Numbered from the stretch's first letter, positions 34,966-45,681 are shown. The stretch is DNA of 54,991 bases from Bacteroidales bacterium (GCA_017642535.1 JAGCOW010000090.1:1-54991), one strand, 5' to 3'. Numbers and translations are program-made. Notes: generated by a model from the sequence alone, not told the origin.

Positions 34966-37900
34966 TTATCTAATTATCGTAACGTCACCTTTCACATTCA
35001 AGACACGATTCTTTCCTGTTGCAGGGTCAATGTCCTCGCAGGTTGCCTTACAGTGATATACATATACATCCTGCTTACTTATAGAACCTTTGTAAACGCC
35101 ATCCCACTGACCATCTAAGTCAGTTGTCGTCCACAACAAAGTTCCCCAGCGGTTATACACGCGCAATTCGTAGCCAGATTCCAAAACACCTGCCTTGAAT
35201 ACAGGATAGAACGTATTGTTTTCCGACAAATCAGGAGTGAATGCGTTCGGGAATACAAGACCGCAGTTCGGATTTGGAACAACTTTCAACGGTTTTGAAA
35301 CCTCATTTTTACAACCCCATGTCTTGTCAACTACCATCAATGAAACATTGAAGTCACCAACTTCGTCATATTCATACAATGCATCATAAGAATTCTCAGT
35401 ATAAACGCCGTCACCAATGAAATCCCAATAGTAATCGTATGTAGAATACTTCGTCGTCAAGTTCTTGAATGTTACATCCTTGCCAACGAAAATACTGTCG
35501 GTATGACGAATTTGATCTTCTTCGATGAAATAAACATCTTCCGAAGCATAATATTTGAAATCAGCATCTGGCGTCGGATGGATATACACTGTCAAATCTG
35601 TATATGATGGACACAAAGAGCCATACGATGCTTGCAATTTCACAACATCTTTACCCTCTTGATTCCATGTAATCGTTGCCAAATCACTTTCAGGATATGA
35701 AATATCGACAATATCACCCTTTCCATCCTCTACCGACCAATAGTACAACAAATCCAACGATTCGTCTTTATTATTGACGATTGCTTGATATGTAGCCGTT
35801 TCGCCAACACATACGTGGATTTGACCATTGATGATAACATCAGGATAAGGCATTACAAATACAGTAGTCGAAATGTTCTCTATTGGTCTGTCATTTGGAG
35901 GATAAATGCTTACACTTACCCTTGTGTTCTCGGTTTGTGTCCAAAGCACTTCCAAGCTTGCTCCGTTCGATTCACCGACGATGGTACCATTTTCAACACT
36001 CCATACATACACGGTTCCTGCCGGATATTTTTCAGTCAACGAATATACAGCCGAAGAGTTTACACAGACATCCTTGCCTATAATCACAGGCATTTTCTGC
36101 TCTACAATGGAGATTATCTTTTCTGCCGATGCCTTACAACCATTTTGGTCAACGGTTTCATACGTAAGTTTCAACGACTCAATTGTTTTTGCCGATTGAA
36201 TATTGGTTCTTTGAGCGTTCGGATTTGCAATGCCGACATTTTCACTCGTAGTCCATTCGTGAGAAACAAACGTTACACCATTTTCTGCACTTGATGGATT
36301 ACCATCAATAACCATAATGCTTTCAGTATAGTAACTACCGTTATAGTCTGGCGAGACAATTATCTCGGCAGTCGGTAGCGGATGGGCAATTACCGAATAT
36401 TGTACATCGGTAGTAAAGCCCGACGTATTGGAAACAGTCAAGGTATAGATAGTGAACTGTTTCGTTGGACTTACTTCAATATTGATATCATTACCCAAGA
36501 AATTGCCTTCGTCATCTTTCCAATAATACATAAGGTTATCCGTTTTTCCTGATTCAAATTGAGGAATCAAGTATGCCGATTCGCCGACGCACAATTCAAG
36601 TACATCGCCCGTCAAACAAATCTTTGTTGAGTCAACAAGTTCGTTCGCAGGAACTTCCACTTCCGTACCGTCGCACAAACGCATAATCTTCGGAAGGATA
36701 ATCTCTGTTTGTACCGTCATTGACGCACTTGCCGTACAATTATATTTATCGGTAATCGTGTACGTGAACTCTGTCGTTTTTACAATAGGAATTGTCGTGA
36801 TAGCCGACGTATTTGCGCCCGTCAATATATCAGCGGCATTTTCCCACGAATGTTCAAACGGAGCAGTTGTGTACGTTACCAACTGACCTGTCAGAACGGT
36901 TGTTGCCATATAATCGACAATAGGATTACCGATGATTTTAACAACAGGATTCGGTTGTACAGTAATGTTGAATACCTTCGTATCACTACAATTCTTATCT
37001 CCTGCAATGACTGTCAGTTCATAGGTTCCCTCTCTTGTAGAATTGAATGCCGTGCTCTTTTCATCATCTGGAGAAACGTTTCCTAACCAATTATAGTGAG
37101 AAGGGTTACCCGTCGTAACCTCGGCAGTGAGATTCAAATCAATACCGGCACATACATTTTGGTCTTCAATATCAGCAAGTTTCACAGCCGGATAAACCGT
37201 CACATTTGTTGACTCTTGTTTTGGACAATTATATTCGTCGGCTATGGTATATAATAATGTATATGAACCTTCATTTTCGCTTCGGAATACTGATTTGGTC
37301 ACAATAGTCGAATCAACAATTCTGTTTCTGTCGCCACCAACCCAATGCATCGTATAGTTTCCTGGAATTCCCTTAGGATTGATGTCCAACTCGATTTCAT
37401 CACCGGCACACACAGCATAAGTCGGCTCCAATGCCAATGTAGATTCTGGTTTTATAGTTACCAATGCTTCTGCCTTTGAGTTACACATATTTGCATCATA
37501 TACCGAAACCTCAACGGTATATGTTCCCGATTCGTTAATAGTGAAACGAGATATGTTTCCTTGCGAAGCAATGCCGTCAATTCCACCCCACATATATGTA
37601 TATGGTGAAACGCCCTTCGAAGCCGTAGCCGTTGTTTGTGCTTCCACGTGAACACATTCCGTTACAGGATCAATAACCACATCAGGCAACTCGTCAACCG
37701 TAACATTAAACTTCAACGAGTCAACACAGCCAATCGCGTCGGTTACAACCAATTTCAACTCTTTATCACCAACGATTTGCGAATTGCTAAATTGATAATT
37801 TTCCGTCTTGATAGTTACAGGACTGCCATCAAACCATTCATAAGTATAAGGAGCTGTTCCCGTCACACTCGGTACGATGTTGGTAACATCACCTTGACAA

Positions 37901-40900
37901 ACGTGAGGATTCAAACCACTCAACAAAGAAATTTTCGGTAACGGATTCACCACAACCGTATGCGTAGCGTCGGTTGGATCGAAGTGCTTTGCTCCAACAC
38001 TATTCAAAACAACCTTATACGCAGTAACCGTCTCTGGCGAAACTTCTATTGATTTCTCAGTCGAAATAATGGTAGAAGGATCTGATACCAATGACCATTT
38101 ATACTCATACACACCCGTACCACCCGAAGGAATTGCCTCCAAAGTAACAGTATTTCCATAACAATATGGATCAGGAAGTTGTACTATAGAAACCTTCAAT
38201 GGCTGACCAATAATTGTAATTGTTACTTGGTCGGTACCTTTACAATTTTTCGAGTCGGTAACTTCAAGAGTATAGATATTTGTTTCCAACAAACTTGCTG
38301 TCGGATTTTGCATTCGTGCATTTTCCGGAGTGGCTGGCGACAATGAATCTATAGGACTCCACAAGTATGAATATCCTGGAGTTCCACCTGTTGCACTACC
38401 ATTCAATACAAACACGTTATCCCAATCTTCTATTCTGTCCTCTCCTGCATTTGCCGTTGGATTTTGCAAACCAGTAATGTCAAGTTCGTCGCTGCTCTTA
38501 CAATTATTGGCATCGGTAATTTCAATACCTATTCTATACACATCGGTACCCTTTTGGGTATAAGTAGGATTCAGAATTTCGGTACTACTTAATTGTAATG
38601 TATCGAGGAACCATTTTGTAGAATAATTACCCGGATACGTGTATTTAATCAACGGTTCCAATTCAATACTTGCACCATCGCAAAGTTCAAAGTCGTCACC
38701 CAAGGTGATTTCTGGCAAACGAGACGATGTCAACTCCGTGCTTGCAGTAGAGAAACACTTCGTCGTATTATCGGTAACTTTCAATTCTACTGGATAAGTA
38801 ACCGTTTCTTCCAATGAATTTGGAGGAGTAACTTTGATAGAACTTCCCGTAGTTTCTTGCAATGGCATAGTAGAACTCCATTCATACGTAACATTGCTTG
38901 AAGATGTGTTGGCTTGTAACGTTATCTCATCTTCGGCACAAACGAACAAGTTCTTTGTGGCAATTTCAGCCAATGGGTTATCGTGAACAACTACTTGTGT
39001 AGAAACCTCATCGGAAGTACAACCATTATTTGCCGTAACTTGAAGTTTTACGTTCTTTACACCTGGCGTCGTGATGTTCAACATTGGCGTAGCATCGGTT
39101 GACGTAACATCACCTGACCACTGATAACTGAATGTTGCATCGGGAATACCATTAACAACTGGATTTGCCGACAACAATATACCTTGATTTGTAGCGCATT
39201 GCTCTGCCACTGGATTGATAGTAACCGTAGGACGAGGTTCGATTCTCACAGAGACCACGTCAGACGTGTCTTTACAGCCATTTGCATCTGTCAGTATGTA
39301 TTGGAATGTATGGACACCCGATATATACGACGTGAATTGCGGATTCGGAATTGAAGTACTTGACAAAGAGCCAGTGCTTGACGAAGCCGAAATCCATTCG
39401 TGCGTCTTGCTAATAGTATTTGCCGTTTTTACCGAACCAGTCAATTGAACAGGATCACCAAAACACGACATTGTTTTTCCTGCAACGGCATCAACTATCG
39501 GCTTTTGATTTACCACAACAGTGGCATTCTTAGTATCACTACAGTTGTTCTTATCCACAACTCCGAATGTCAGATAATACGTACCAACATTATCCAAAGT
39601 ATTGATTCCTGCATTTTGGACATTTGTCGCCGTTTTCATCACGTCGGTGTTTCCAGTCCATTCATACGTATAGGCAGGTGTTCCGCCAGTAACTGTAGGT
39701 TTCAAAGTCAATGCGTCACCTTGACAAACAGTTGCATCGTCCAAAGAAATCGACGGATTTTCATATACCGTCTGCGTTGCCGTTGCCGAAATAACATCAC
39801 CTTCGGTTCTATCAGTAACCGTAACTTTTACCTCAACAGTTGACTGGATATTCGTGATTTTTATGACAGAATCGTTAACCGTAGTATATGGTGTAGAAGG
39901 TGTCACACTCCAAACGTATGTGAATGGACCCGTTCCACCTGTACGATCAGCTTCAAATGTAACATCGCTGCCAGCACAAACAGGAGTTGCCGTCAACGCT
40001 ACTTTCACCGGAGCATACACATCAACCAAAACTCTTGCCGATGCAGAACAGCCCGTTACTGTATTCACCACATCCAATGTGTAATATGTCGGTTCGTTCA
40101 AAGCAACGGTCTTTGGCGTCAACGTATTGGTACTTTGCAATTTGGAACCATCCGTCCACGTATAAGAGTAATCCGATGACGTAGGAGAAATCGTTGCCTT
40201 CAAATCAGCTTGTTCGCCTTTTTTCAATTTACCACTCAAGTTTTCAAGAGTAACGGTAACCTTAGGATTAACTGTCGCCGTAACTTTTTGCATATTGGTA
40301 CAACCTTCATTTGTGATAGTGTATGAAAGTTCATACGTTCCCGCACCTATTGACGGATCGAATGAACCTGCCGAAATACCCGTACCTGAATATACACCTC
40401 CCGATGGAGTAGCCGTTAATGCAACCGCTCCTCCGTCTTCACAAACTTGGAAGTCTTCAAAAACAATGTCATCAACTGGTGTGACATTTACCGTCAACGT
40501 AGCATACGACTCACATTTATCACTATAAAATACCTTCGCATAGAATTTTGTTCCATCTGTCACATATTGTGTTGACGGAGAAGTCACCAACTTGGTATAT
40601 TGATAATCAGAGTACCATTGTACCGTAGCGCCAAGGTCTGTCGTAACTTTATTTACTTCTGCAGTCAAATCAACCTTTCCTCTGTCGCCACCCAAAGCAG
40701 GAATTTCACACACGGTAGTCTCGCCGTCGGAAACTTCAGGAATAGCAAACACTTGTAACTTCAACTCACCTGGAATATCGGCACATTCATCTTTTACAAA
40801 GACATAATAGGTGGTATTTCCTGCTGGAACATCAACAAATTGAGGATTGTCGATCAGATTTTGAGCCATTTTGTCTTTGTACCATAATCTGTCGGCTACC

Positions 40901-43665
40901 AAAGCACCACCTACGGTATAATTATATTGTGTGAGATCGAATTCTTTCAATTCATTTCCTTCGGTAGCACACATATCTTCCAACTGAATAGTACGTTTTT
41001 CAATACCAGGGTTTCTTACTGAAAGATATACCATAGTCGTATCGGAACGAGTTAAGTCAAAATTGTTACGAACTACGGCGAACAACGAATCTCCATCGGT
41101 TATGGTAAAATGTTTTGCATCCGAAGTTTTTATCGTTTCGTGATAATCAACCGTATAATACTTAATGTTATCGATGTAATAACCAGGATATTTACAACCC
41201 CAGTTAGCATCATCATAATATCCACGAATTCTCACCGTCTTAATGAAACCGACATTTTCCGCAAAGTCAGAGAAATCGGCTTCTGCATGAACCCATTTCA
41301 CGACATCATCGTCGTCATCATCGTCATCATCACCACTGCTTGAACCAGCTTTTATCGCAGGGAAAGATGCAACAACGGGAACAGCTACTTTCAATCCACT
41401 GTCGTCTATCAATTCTACGTAAATATAGTGTTCCGACGCACAGTTACCACAATATTGCTCTGTTTCCGTCTCGTCGTAACTAACGTCGAAAGAGAATTTT
41501 CCACCTTTTGTCAAAGTCAACAAATCTTCCGATACATCAATATCCAAAGCAACCGAGAATCTGTCTTCCTGATTTTGTCCCGTGTAGCCCGTTTTCTTCA
41601 AATAACCAACAGAAGCAGAAGAGTTTACTTCGTCTTGATATGGGTTTGAAACAGTAGAGAAAGAACCATTTGCCGTTGTATATTTTGAAGAAGGCAACAA
41701 GGTATCTTCATAATTTGCCCACGTATGCGGAGCCGCAGCGACAAAGCGGTCGAAGTGGTCAACATAGTACCCTGTTATCAAACCTTTTTTGCCGACAATA
41801 GTATCGTTCAAATTGAACAAATTGTAATACTGACTCTTGTCGTTGTTTGGCGACAAATTAGGTGTAAAGCAAACCGTATCGTGAATTTCATTCAAGTCAA
41901 CTGGTTCAACGATTTTGATAAGAACGCTTCGTTCTATATCGTCATAACATTCTGTTGAGATTGTAGCCGTATATTTGTAGATACCCAATGCACCAATAAC
42001 CACATAAGGGTTTTCCACATCGGTCTCGTTCAAATAGTAGGGAGCATCGAGCAGTGCCCAATCGTGTCCGTCCCACATATATCCTTTCCAACTGAATTTA
42101 TAACCGCCATCGGCCAAAAGCGATACCTTGGTGTTTCGAGTAACGGTAATACTCGTGTCGTTGTTATTTACAATTTTTGCAGATGGGAAGTTATCGCTAA
42201 AACGAGAGAAATAACCATACATAGAACCCATCAAACGATATCCCTGACCTTCACCCCAGTCGTGAGCAGTCGAGTTCATCATACCCATATGGAACAACGA
42301 TGTTGTATTTTGCAAGAAATACGCACCTTCAGGCATATCGTTTCGTGAGAAATAAATTCTTGCCACTTTCCAGTCTGTTCCGTCAATACTTTGGAACGAG
42401 GCATTGTTTATGACGCTGTTTGGAGAACCATTCAACAAGAAATCCTTTTCTCCGTTACCTTTCACCATCAAGTTCATATAAAATTCTTGGTCGTTCTGTG
42501 AACCATAGGTTCTCACGAAACCCATCTTATACGAACCCGTACACATTTCAACCGACGGCAACAATGCACCGGCAACCTCGCAATGGTAACCCGAGATATG
42601 GAAGGCATATACAGGATTTGATGTTTCAATAAACGTATAGATTGAATTCGGATCGGTCAACTCCAAGGTAACCGTTTCGCCTTTATTCAATTTCGAACCA
42701 TATTGTGCACCGTTCAAATATACGATAGTGTTATCTTTTACCGCAGTAATGGCAACTAATTCATAGAAATCATTCGAGTTCTTTTTTGCTTGCGAATATC
42801 CTTGTCCTTGCACAATGAGATATTTTCGACCCGCAAGCGACGTAGGCATAATCTGGTCACCGATATAATCCTCGCAGTCACCAGAATCCGTGTAATAGTC
42901 AGGATATGCGGAGTCCTCTCCGATTGTTACGGCAACAGGTTTTGTCGATTTTATGTACGTTCCTGACAAGCGAGAATTGACATCCTGACCTTTGGCACGA
43001 ACAACATACGTTTGACCTCTATCCAACGTTACCGATTTCGTGGTTCCTGAAGGAATACCCACGCAGTTCGTCGTTGGCGTAATGTTTACGATAGTATGAT
43101 CTTGCGTAGCAACAATCACAATGTACGAAAATGCAGAGTCTTGCACAACTGTGTTATCTGGAACACCGACACCATTGTGGAACGGGTCGTTGACCATCTT
43201 ATTCTGGAACGGCGTATAGAATTCCTTACCCAATGCGTTTTGACCTTTCAAAGAGAAAATATCGGTATTCAACACCGACGCAATTTCATAGTAAGCGGTG
43301 ATCAAAGCGTTTGAACGAATGTACAAACCTTTATCTTCAACCACATTACCTTGCTTGGAACATTGAATGTTTGCGATATATGGCGTCAAATCAACCGAGG
43401 CGGTACTATTTGCCGCAATGGAAACGTTTGCAATCGTCAAACCCAATGCTGGCAAGGTCACCATTACATCGGCGTCGGCATCCTGCGTAGCCAAACGCAA
43501 GTAGATTGGTCGTCCACCAACCTTGTACGGATAACTTTCCGGCCAATATGGGGCGTGGTCGGTATTACCGAACGGAGCCGCAAACCAAAATTCATAATCA
43601 ACTTGTGAGAAAGAAACCAATGTCATTGCCATAAACCCAACGACAGTCATCAAGAATCGTTTCAT
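34966..43665 (-). CDS. Giant 2899-residue secreted protein: IgGFc-binding-like domain, PKD/Ig-like array, type IX sorting domain
   Basis: A signal peptide (MKRFLMTVVGFMAMTLVSFSQ) is followed by a domain resembling the bacterial IgGFc_binding family at about 150-470: VATQDHTIVNITP, LDRGQTYVVRAKGQDV, GTYIKSTKPVAVTIG. A jelly-roll/CBM-like region (about 660-838) carries nine consecutive Asp (779-787). Many PKD- and SprB-like modules follow, with YxWS/YEWxG strands and conserved Cys pairs. A PKD domain (YYWDFIGDG) near 2740-2800 leads into a canonical CHU_C domain (about 2812-2899: FPNAFTP, ELRVYNRWG, GQWDGVYKG, DVYVYHCKA), which marks type IX secretion. ATG 43665 is chosen over ATG 43689 from the signal peptide. 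No -7 box was found. It is independent of its neighbours. Confidence 0.9.
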   Translation of the reverse strand: MKRFLMTVVGFMAMTLVSFSQVDYEFWFAAPFGNTDHAPYWPESYPYKVGGRPIYLRLATQDADADVMVTLPALGLTIANVSIAANSTASVDLTPYIANIQCSKQGNVVEDKGLYIRSNALITAYYEIASVLNTDIFSLKGQNALGKEFYTPFQNKMVNDPFHNGVGVPDNTVVQDSAFSYIVIVATQDHTIVNITPTTNCVGIPSGTTKSVTLDRGQTYVVRAKGQDVNSRLSGTYIKSTKPVAVTIGEDSAYPDYYTDSGDCEDYIGDQIMPTSLAGRKYLIVQGQGYSQAKKNSNDFYELVAITAVKDNTIVYLNGAQYGSKLNKGETVTLELTDPNSIYTFIETSNPVYAFHISGYHCEVAGALLPSVEMCTGSYKMGFVRTYGSQNDQEFYMNLMVKGNGEKDFLLNGSPNSVINNASFQSIDGTDWKVARIYFSRNDMPEGAYFLQNTTSLFHMGMMNSTAHDWGEGQGYRLMGSMYGYFSRFSDNFPSAKIVNNNDTSITVTRNTKVSLLADGGYKFSWKGYMWDGHDWALLDAPYYLNETDVENPYVVIGALGIYKYTATISTECYDDIERSVLIKIVEPVDLNEIHDTVCFTPNLSPNNDKSQYYNLFNLNDTIVGKKGLITGYYVDHFDRFVAAAPHTWANYEDTLLPSSKYTTANGSFSTVSNPYQDEVNSSASVGYLKKTGYTGQNQEDRFSVALDIDVSEDLLTLTKGGKFSFDVSYDETETEQYCGNCASEHYIYVELIDDSGLKVAVPVVASFPAIKAGSSSGDDDDDDDDDVVKWVHAEADFSDFAENVGFIKTVRIRGYYDDANWGCKYPGYYIDNIKYYTVDYHETIKTSDAKHFTITDGDSLFAVVRNNFDLTRSDTTMVYLSVRNPGIEKRTIQLEDMCATEGNELKEFDLTQYNYTVGGALVADRLWYKDKMAQNLIDNPQFVDVPAGNTTYYVFVKDECADIPGELKLQVFAIPEVSDGETTVCEIPALGGDRGKVDLTAEVNKVTTDLGATVQWYSDYQYTKLVTSPSTQYVTDGTKFYAKVFYSDKCESYATLTVNVTPVDDIVFEDFQVCEDGGAVALTATPSGGVYSGTGISAGSFDPSIGAGTYELSYTITNEGCTNMQKVTATVNPKVTVTLENLSGKLKKGEQADLKATISPTSSDYSYTWTDGSKLQSTNTLTPKTVALNEPTYYTLDVVNTVTGCSASARVLVDVYAPVKVALTATPVCAGSDVTFEADRTGGTGPFTYVWSVTPSTPYTTVNDSVIKITNIQSTVEVKVTVTDRTEGDVISATATQTVYENPSISLDDATVCQGDALTLKPTVTGGTPAYTYEWTGNTDVMKTATNVQNAGINTLDNVGTYYLTFGVVDKNNCSDTKNATVVVNQKPIVDAVAGKTMSCFGDPVQLTGSVKTANTISKTHEWISASSSTGSLSSTSIPNPQFTSYISGVHTFQYILTDANGCKDTSDVVSVRIEPRPTVTINPVAEQCATNQGILLSANPVVNGIPDATFSYQWSGDVTSTDATPMLNITTPGVKNVKLQVTANNGCTSDEVSTQVVVHDNPLAEIATKNLFVCAEDEITLQANTSSSNVTYEWSSTMPLQETTGSSIKVTPPNSLEETVTYPVELKVTDNTTKCFSTASTELTSSRLPEITLGDDFELCDGASIELEPLIKYTYPGNYSTKWFLDTLQLSSTEILNPTYTQKGTDVYRIGIEITDANNCKSSDELDITGLQNPTANAGEDRIEDWDNVFVLNGSATGGTPGYSYLWSPIDSLSPATPENARMQNPTASLLETNIYTLEVTDSKNCKGTDQVTITIIGQPLKVSIVQLPDPYCYGNTVTLEAIPSGGTGVYEYKWSLVSDPSTIISTEKSIEVSPETVTAYKVVLNSVGAKHFDPTDATHTVVVNPLPKISLLSGLNPHVCQGDVTNIVPSVTGTAPYTYEWFDGSPVTIKTENYQFSNSQIVGDKELKLVVTDAIGCVDSLKFNVTVDELPDVVIDPVTECVHVEAQTTATASKGVSPYTYMWGGIDGIASQGNISRFTINESGTYTVEVSVYDANMCNSKAEALVTIKPESTLALEPTYAVCAGDEIELDINPKGIPGNYTMHWVGGDRNRIVDSTIVTKSVFRSENEGSYTLLYTIADEYNCPKQESTNVTVYPAVKLADIEDQNVCAGIDLNLTAEVTTGNPSHYNWLGNVSPDDEKSTAFNSTREGTYELTVIAGDKNCSDTKVFNITVQPNPVVKIIGNPIVDYMATTVLTGQLVTYTTAPFEHSWENAADILTGANTSAITTIPIVKTTEFTYTITDKYNCTASASMTVQTEIILPKIMRLCDGTEVEVPANELVDSTKICLTGDVLELCVGESAYLIPQFESGKTDNLMYYWKDDEGNFLGNDINIEVSPTKQFTIYTLTVSNTSGFTTDVQYSVIAHPLPTAEIIVSPDYNGSYYTESIMVIDGNPSSAENGVTFVSHEWTTSENVGIANPNAQRTNIQSAKTIESLKLTYETVDQNGCKASAEKIISIVEQKMPVIIGKDVCVNSSAVYSLTEKYPAGTVYVWSVENGTIVGESNGASLEVLWTQTENTRVSVSIYPPNDRPIENISTTVFVMPYPDVIINGQIHVCVGETATYQAIVNNKDESLDLLYYWSVEDGKGDIVDISYPESDLATITWNQEGKDVVKLQASYGSLCPSYTDLTVYIHPTPDADFKYYASEDVYFIEEDQIRHTDSIFVGKDVTFKNLTTKYSTYDYYWDFIGDGVYTENSYDALYEYDEVGDFNVSLMVVDKTWGCKNEVSKPLKVVPNPNCGLVFPNAFTPDLSENNTFYPVFKAGVLESGYELRVYNRWGTLLWTTTDLDGQWDGVYKGSISKQDVYVYHCKATCEDIDPATGKNRVLNVKGDVTIIR
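41305..41331 (-). repeat. Trinucleotide tract encoding nine aspartates
   Basis: Nine consecutive GAT/GAC codons on the minus strand, flanked by SSSG and VVKW, lie inside the CBM-like region of the second giant protein. The interrupted microsatellite could vary in length between strains. A poly-Asp loop could bind calcium. Confidence 0.8.
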
Positions 43666-43734
43666 ACGAGTATATTTTTGTGTACGCATACTTATTTTTC
43701 TATATTACAAGACGCAATTTTACTATAAGACTCA

Positions 43735-43756
43735 ACCCTTTCGCAAAAGGTTTCAC
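43735..43756. other. Weak hairpin in the 151-nt gap between the giant gene and the ClC gene
   Basis: AACCCTTT and AAAGGTTT pair with one mismatch around the loop CGCA. It is upstream of the second giant gene and downstream of the ClC gene on the minus strand. No T-run follows and no TAnnTTTG box is present here, so the giant gene's promoter remains unplaced. Confidence 0.3.
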
Positions 43757-43816
43757 CTAAAACGTCAAAATAACAACATTTTGTTAAAAAAAACAAAACT
43801 TTATATACTAATTATA

Positions 43817-45601
43817 CTAATCTTCCGAGAAGAAGGCCGAAACGTTACGATATTCCAAAAAAATTCTTGCTCGGGATATACAACCAACATATTTCCCGTG
43901 GTCAAGAACAGGAAAATTATAATGCCCGCTTTTTTGTATCGTTTGCACCACATCATCCATACTGTCGTAGGGTGAGAAGAAATATTCTGGGATATACATC
44001 AAGGTTCTCACGTCAACTTTGTTATACAATTCGGGATTAAAAATCATATCACGAATATCGTCAAGCTTTATCATACCGTACATTGTACCGTCCTCGCCAA
44101 CGACAGGGAAAATGTTTCGTTTTGATTTTTTTATGACTTCCACCAAGTCACCCAACGTGGCATCGGGGTCAATCGTAACAATATCTGTTTCTATAAGTTT
44201 GTTTATGTCAAGCAATGTCAGAACTGATTGGTCCTTATCGTGCGTCAGCAATTCTTTTCTCTTGGCAAGCATATAGGTGTAAACCGACGTGTCTTCAAAA
44301 ATTCGCACCGTAGCGTATGAAATTGCCGAAACCAACATTAACGGAATGAAAAGTCCGTAACCACTCGTTATGTCTGCAATCAAGAAAATTCCCGTCAATG
44401 GGGCGTGAAGCACGCCAGCTATCATTCCGCACATTCCCAACAAGACAAAAATTGACTCGGGAACGCGAATACCGAAATACGAGAACAAATACGAGAAAAA
44501 TAATCCGATAACCGCTCCGATAAACAAAGACGGAGCAAAAATACCACCGACTCCTCCCGCACCAAAAGTAAGCGAAGTGGCTATGACCTTAACAAATATG
44601 ACCGATGCGAAAAGTATGCATACAATCATAAACTGCCCTTCGTATGGTTCAAACAATGATTGCGAAAACAAAAAAGAATAATCACCACGAAATGCCATGT
44701 TGATTTCCTTAAAACCTTCACCATATAACGACGGAAAGAAGAACAATAGCATACCGAGAGATAGACCACCAATGTACAAGCGTTTTTTCTTGCTCTTGAT
44801 TTTTGAAAATGTATCATTCATTAAGACGTACATTTTTTTAAAATAGACAGAAATTAATCCTGCAATAATCCCCAAAACCACAAACGACGGCACATCCTGG
44901 AATCGAAAATCTCTGTTGAACATATCTACTGAATGGAAAAGCACGTCTTGTTCCCAGAAAAAGTACGAAGATAGCGTCGCTATTGAAGATGTGAGCATCA
45001 GCGGAACAATTGACGACATTGAGAAATTGGCATAAATCACTTCCAAAACGAAAATGACCGCCGCAATCGGAGCATTGAATATTGCCGCCATTACACCAGC
45101 AGCACCACAACCAATCAACACGACGCATTGTTTGTAATTCAACCGGAAAATTCGTGCAAAATTCGATCCGTACGCCGCCCCAGTAACGATACTCGGTCCC
45201 TCCAATCCCACCGAACCACCAAAACCGACGGTCAGAGCACTTTCAAGCATTGAAGAAATCATGTTATGTGGTTCAATGACGCCTTTCTTTCTGGAAATGG
45301 CGTATAACACCCCTGGCACGCCAATGTTGGAGTCACTTTTAATGACATATTTTATCACAAATAACGTAAGCGTGATACCAATTATCGGCAAAAAGAAATA
45401 CAAAAAATTCTCTCCCGAAGTTGGAGCCCACAAATGAAGCAGATATTGAATTCCGTGCACCATCGACTTCAACACCACAGCCGCCAAACCCGACGTAATA
45501 CCAAGCAACAACGACAAGGCATACATCAGCTGCTTGTCGGTCACGTGCCGTAATCGCCAACGATAGAGCTTACTCCAGAAAGATTTTTTTTGCGTTTTCA
45601 T
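43817..45601 (-). CDS. ClC-family chloride channel/antiporter with C-terminal CBS pair
   Basis: The 594-residue inner-membrane protein has the ClC core (about 20-430) with GSVGLEGPS containing the gating glutamate (Glu134), SNIGVPGVL in place of the usual GSGIP, and the GxFxP region GGIFAPSLFIGAV. Two CBS domains occupy about 465-585 (VTIDPDATLGDLVEVIKKSK, then FPVLDHGKYVGCISRARIF); these usually bind adenine nucleotides and regulate transport. Whether it is a channel or a Cl-/H+ antiporter cannot be told from the sequence. The -7 box (45609-45616) ends 7 nt before the ATG, an ultra-short leader. It shares a divergent promoter region with the MauE-Trx gene. Confidence 0.94.
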   Translation of the reverse strand: MKTQKKSFWSKLYRWRLRHVTDKQLMYALSLLLGITSGLAAVVLKSMVHGIQYLLHLWAPTSGENFLYFFLPIIGITLTLFVIKYVIKSDSNIGVPGVLYAISRKKGVIEPHNMISSMLESALTVGFGGSVGLEGPSIVTGAAYGSNFARIFRLNYKQCVVLIGCGAAGVMAAIFNAPIAAVIFVLEVIYANFSMSSIVPLMLTSSIATLSSYFFWEQDVLFHSVDMFNRDFRFQDVPSFVVLGIIAGLISVYFKKMYVLMNDTFSKIKSKKKRLYIGGLSLGMLLFFFPSLYGEGFKEINMAFRGDYSFLFSQSLFEPYEGQFMIVCILFASVIFVKVIATSLTFGAGGVGGIFAPSLFIGAVIGLFFSYLFSYFGIRVPESIFVLLGMCGMIAGVLHAPLTGIFLIADITSGYGLFIPLMLVSAISYATVRIFEDTSVYTYMLAKRKELLTHDKDQSVLTLLDINKLIETDIVTIDPDATLGDLVEVIKKSKRNIFPVVGEDGTMYGMIKLDDIRDMIFNPELYNKVDVRTLMYIPEYFFSPYDSMDDVVQTIQKSGHYNFPVLDHGKYVGCISRARIFLEYRNVSAFFSED

Positions 45602-45608
45602 TTGGAGG

Positions 45609-45616
45609 CAAAAATA
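45609..45616 (-). promoter_or_regulatory. -7 box (TATTTTTG) for the ClC gene, 7 nt from the ATG
   Basis: Exact TAnnTTTG on the minus strand; the spacing implies a leaderless or near-leaderless mRNA. Confidence 0.6.
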
Positions 45617-45656
45617 AATGTTTTACTGAAAAAAATAAAAATTCAAAACACTTTCT

Positions 45657-45664
45657 TACATTTG
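45657..45664 (+). promoter_or_regulatory. -7 box (TACATTTG) for the MauE-thioredoxin gene
   Basis: Exact TAnnTTTG match 17 nt upstream of the ATG at 45682, divergent from the ClC promoter. Confidence 0.65.
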
Positions 45665-45681
45665 TTGAAATATATAACGAT

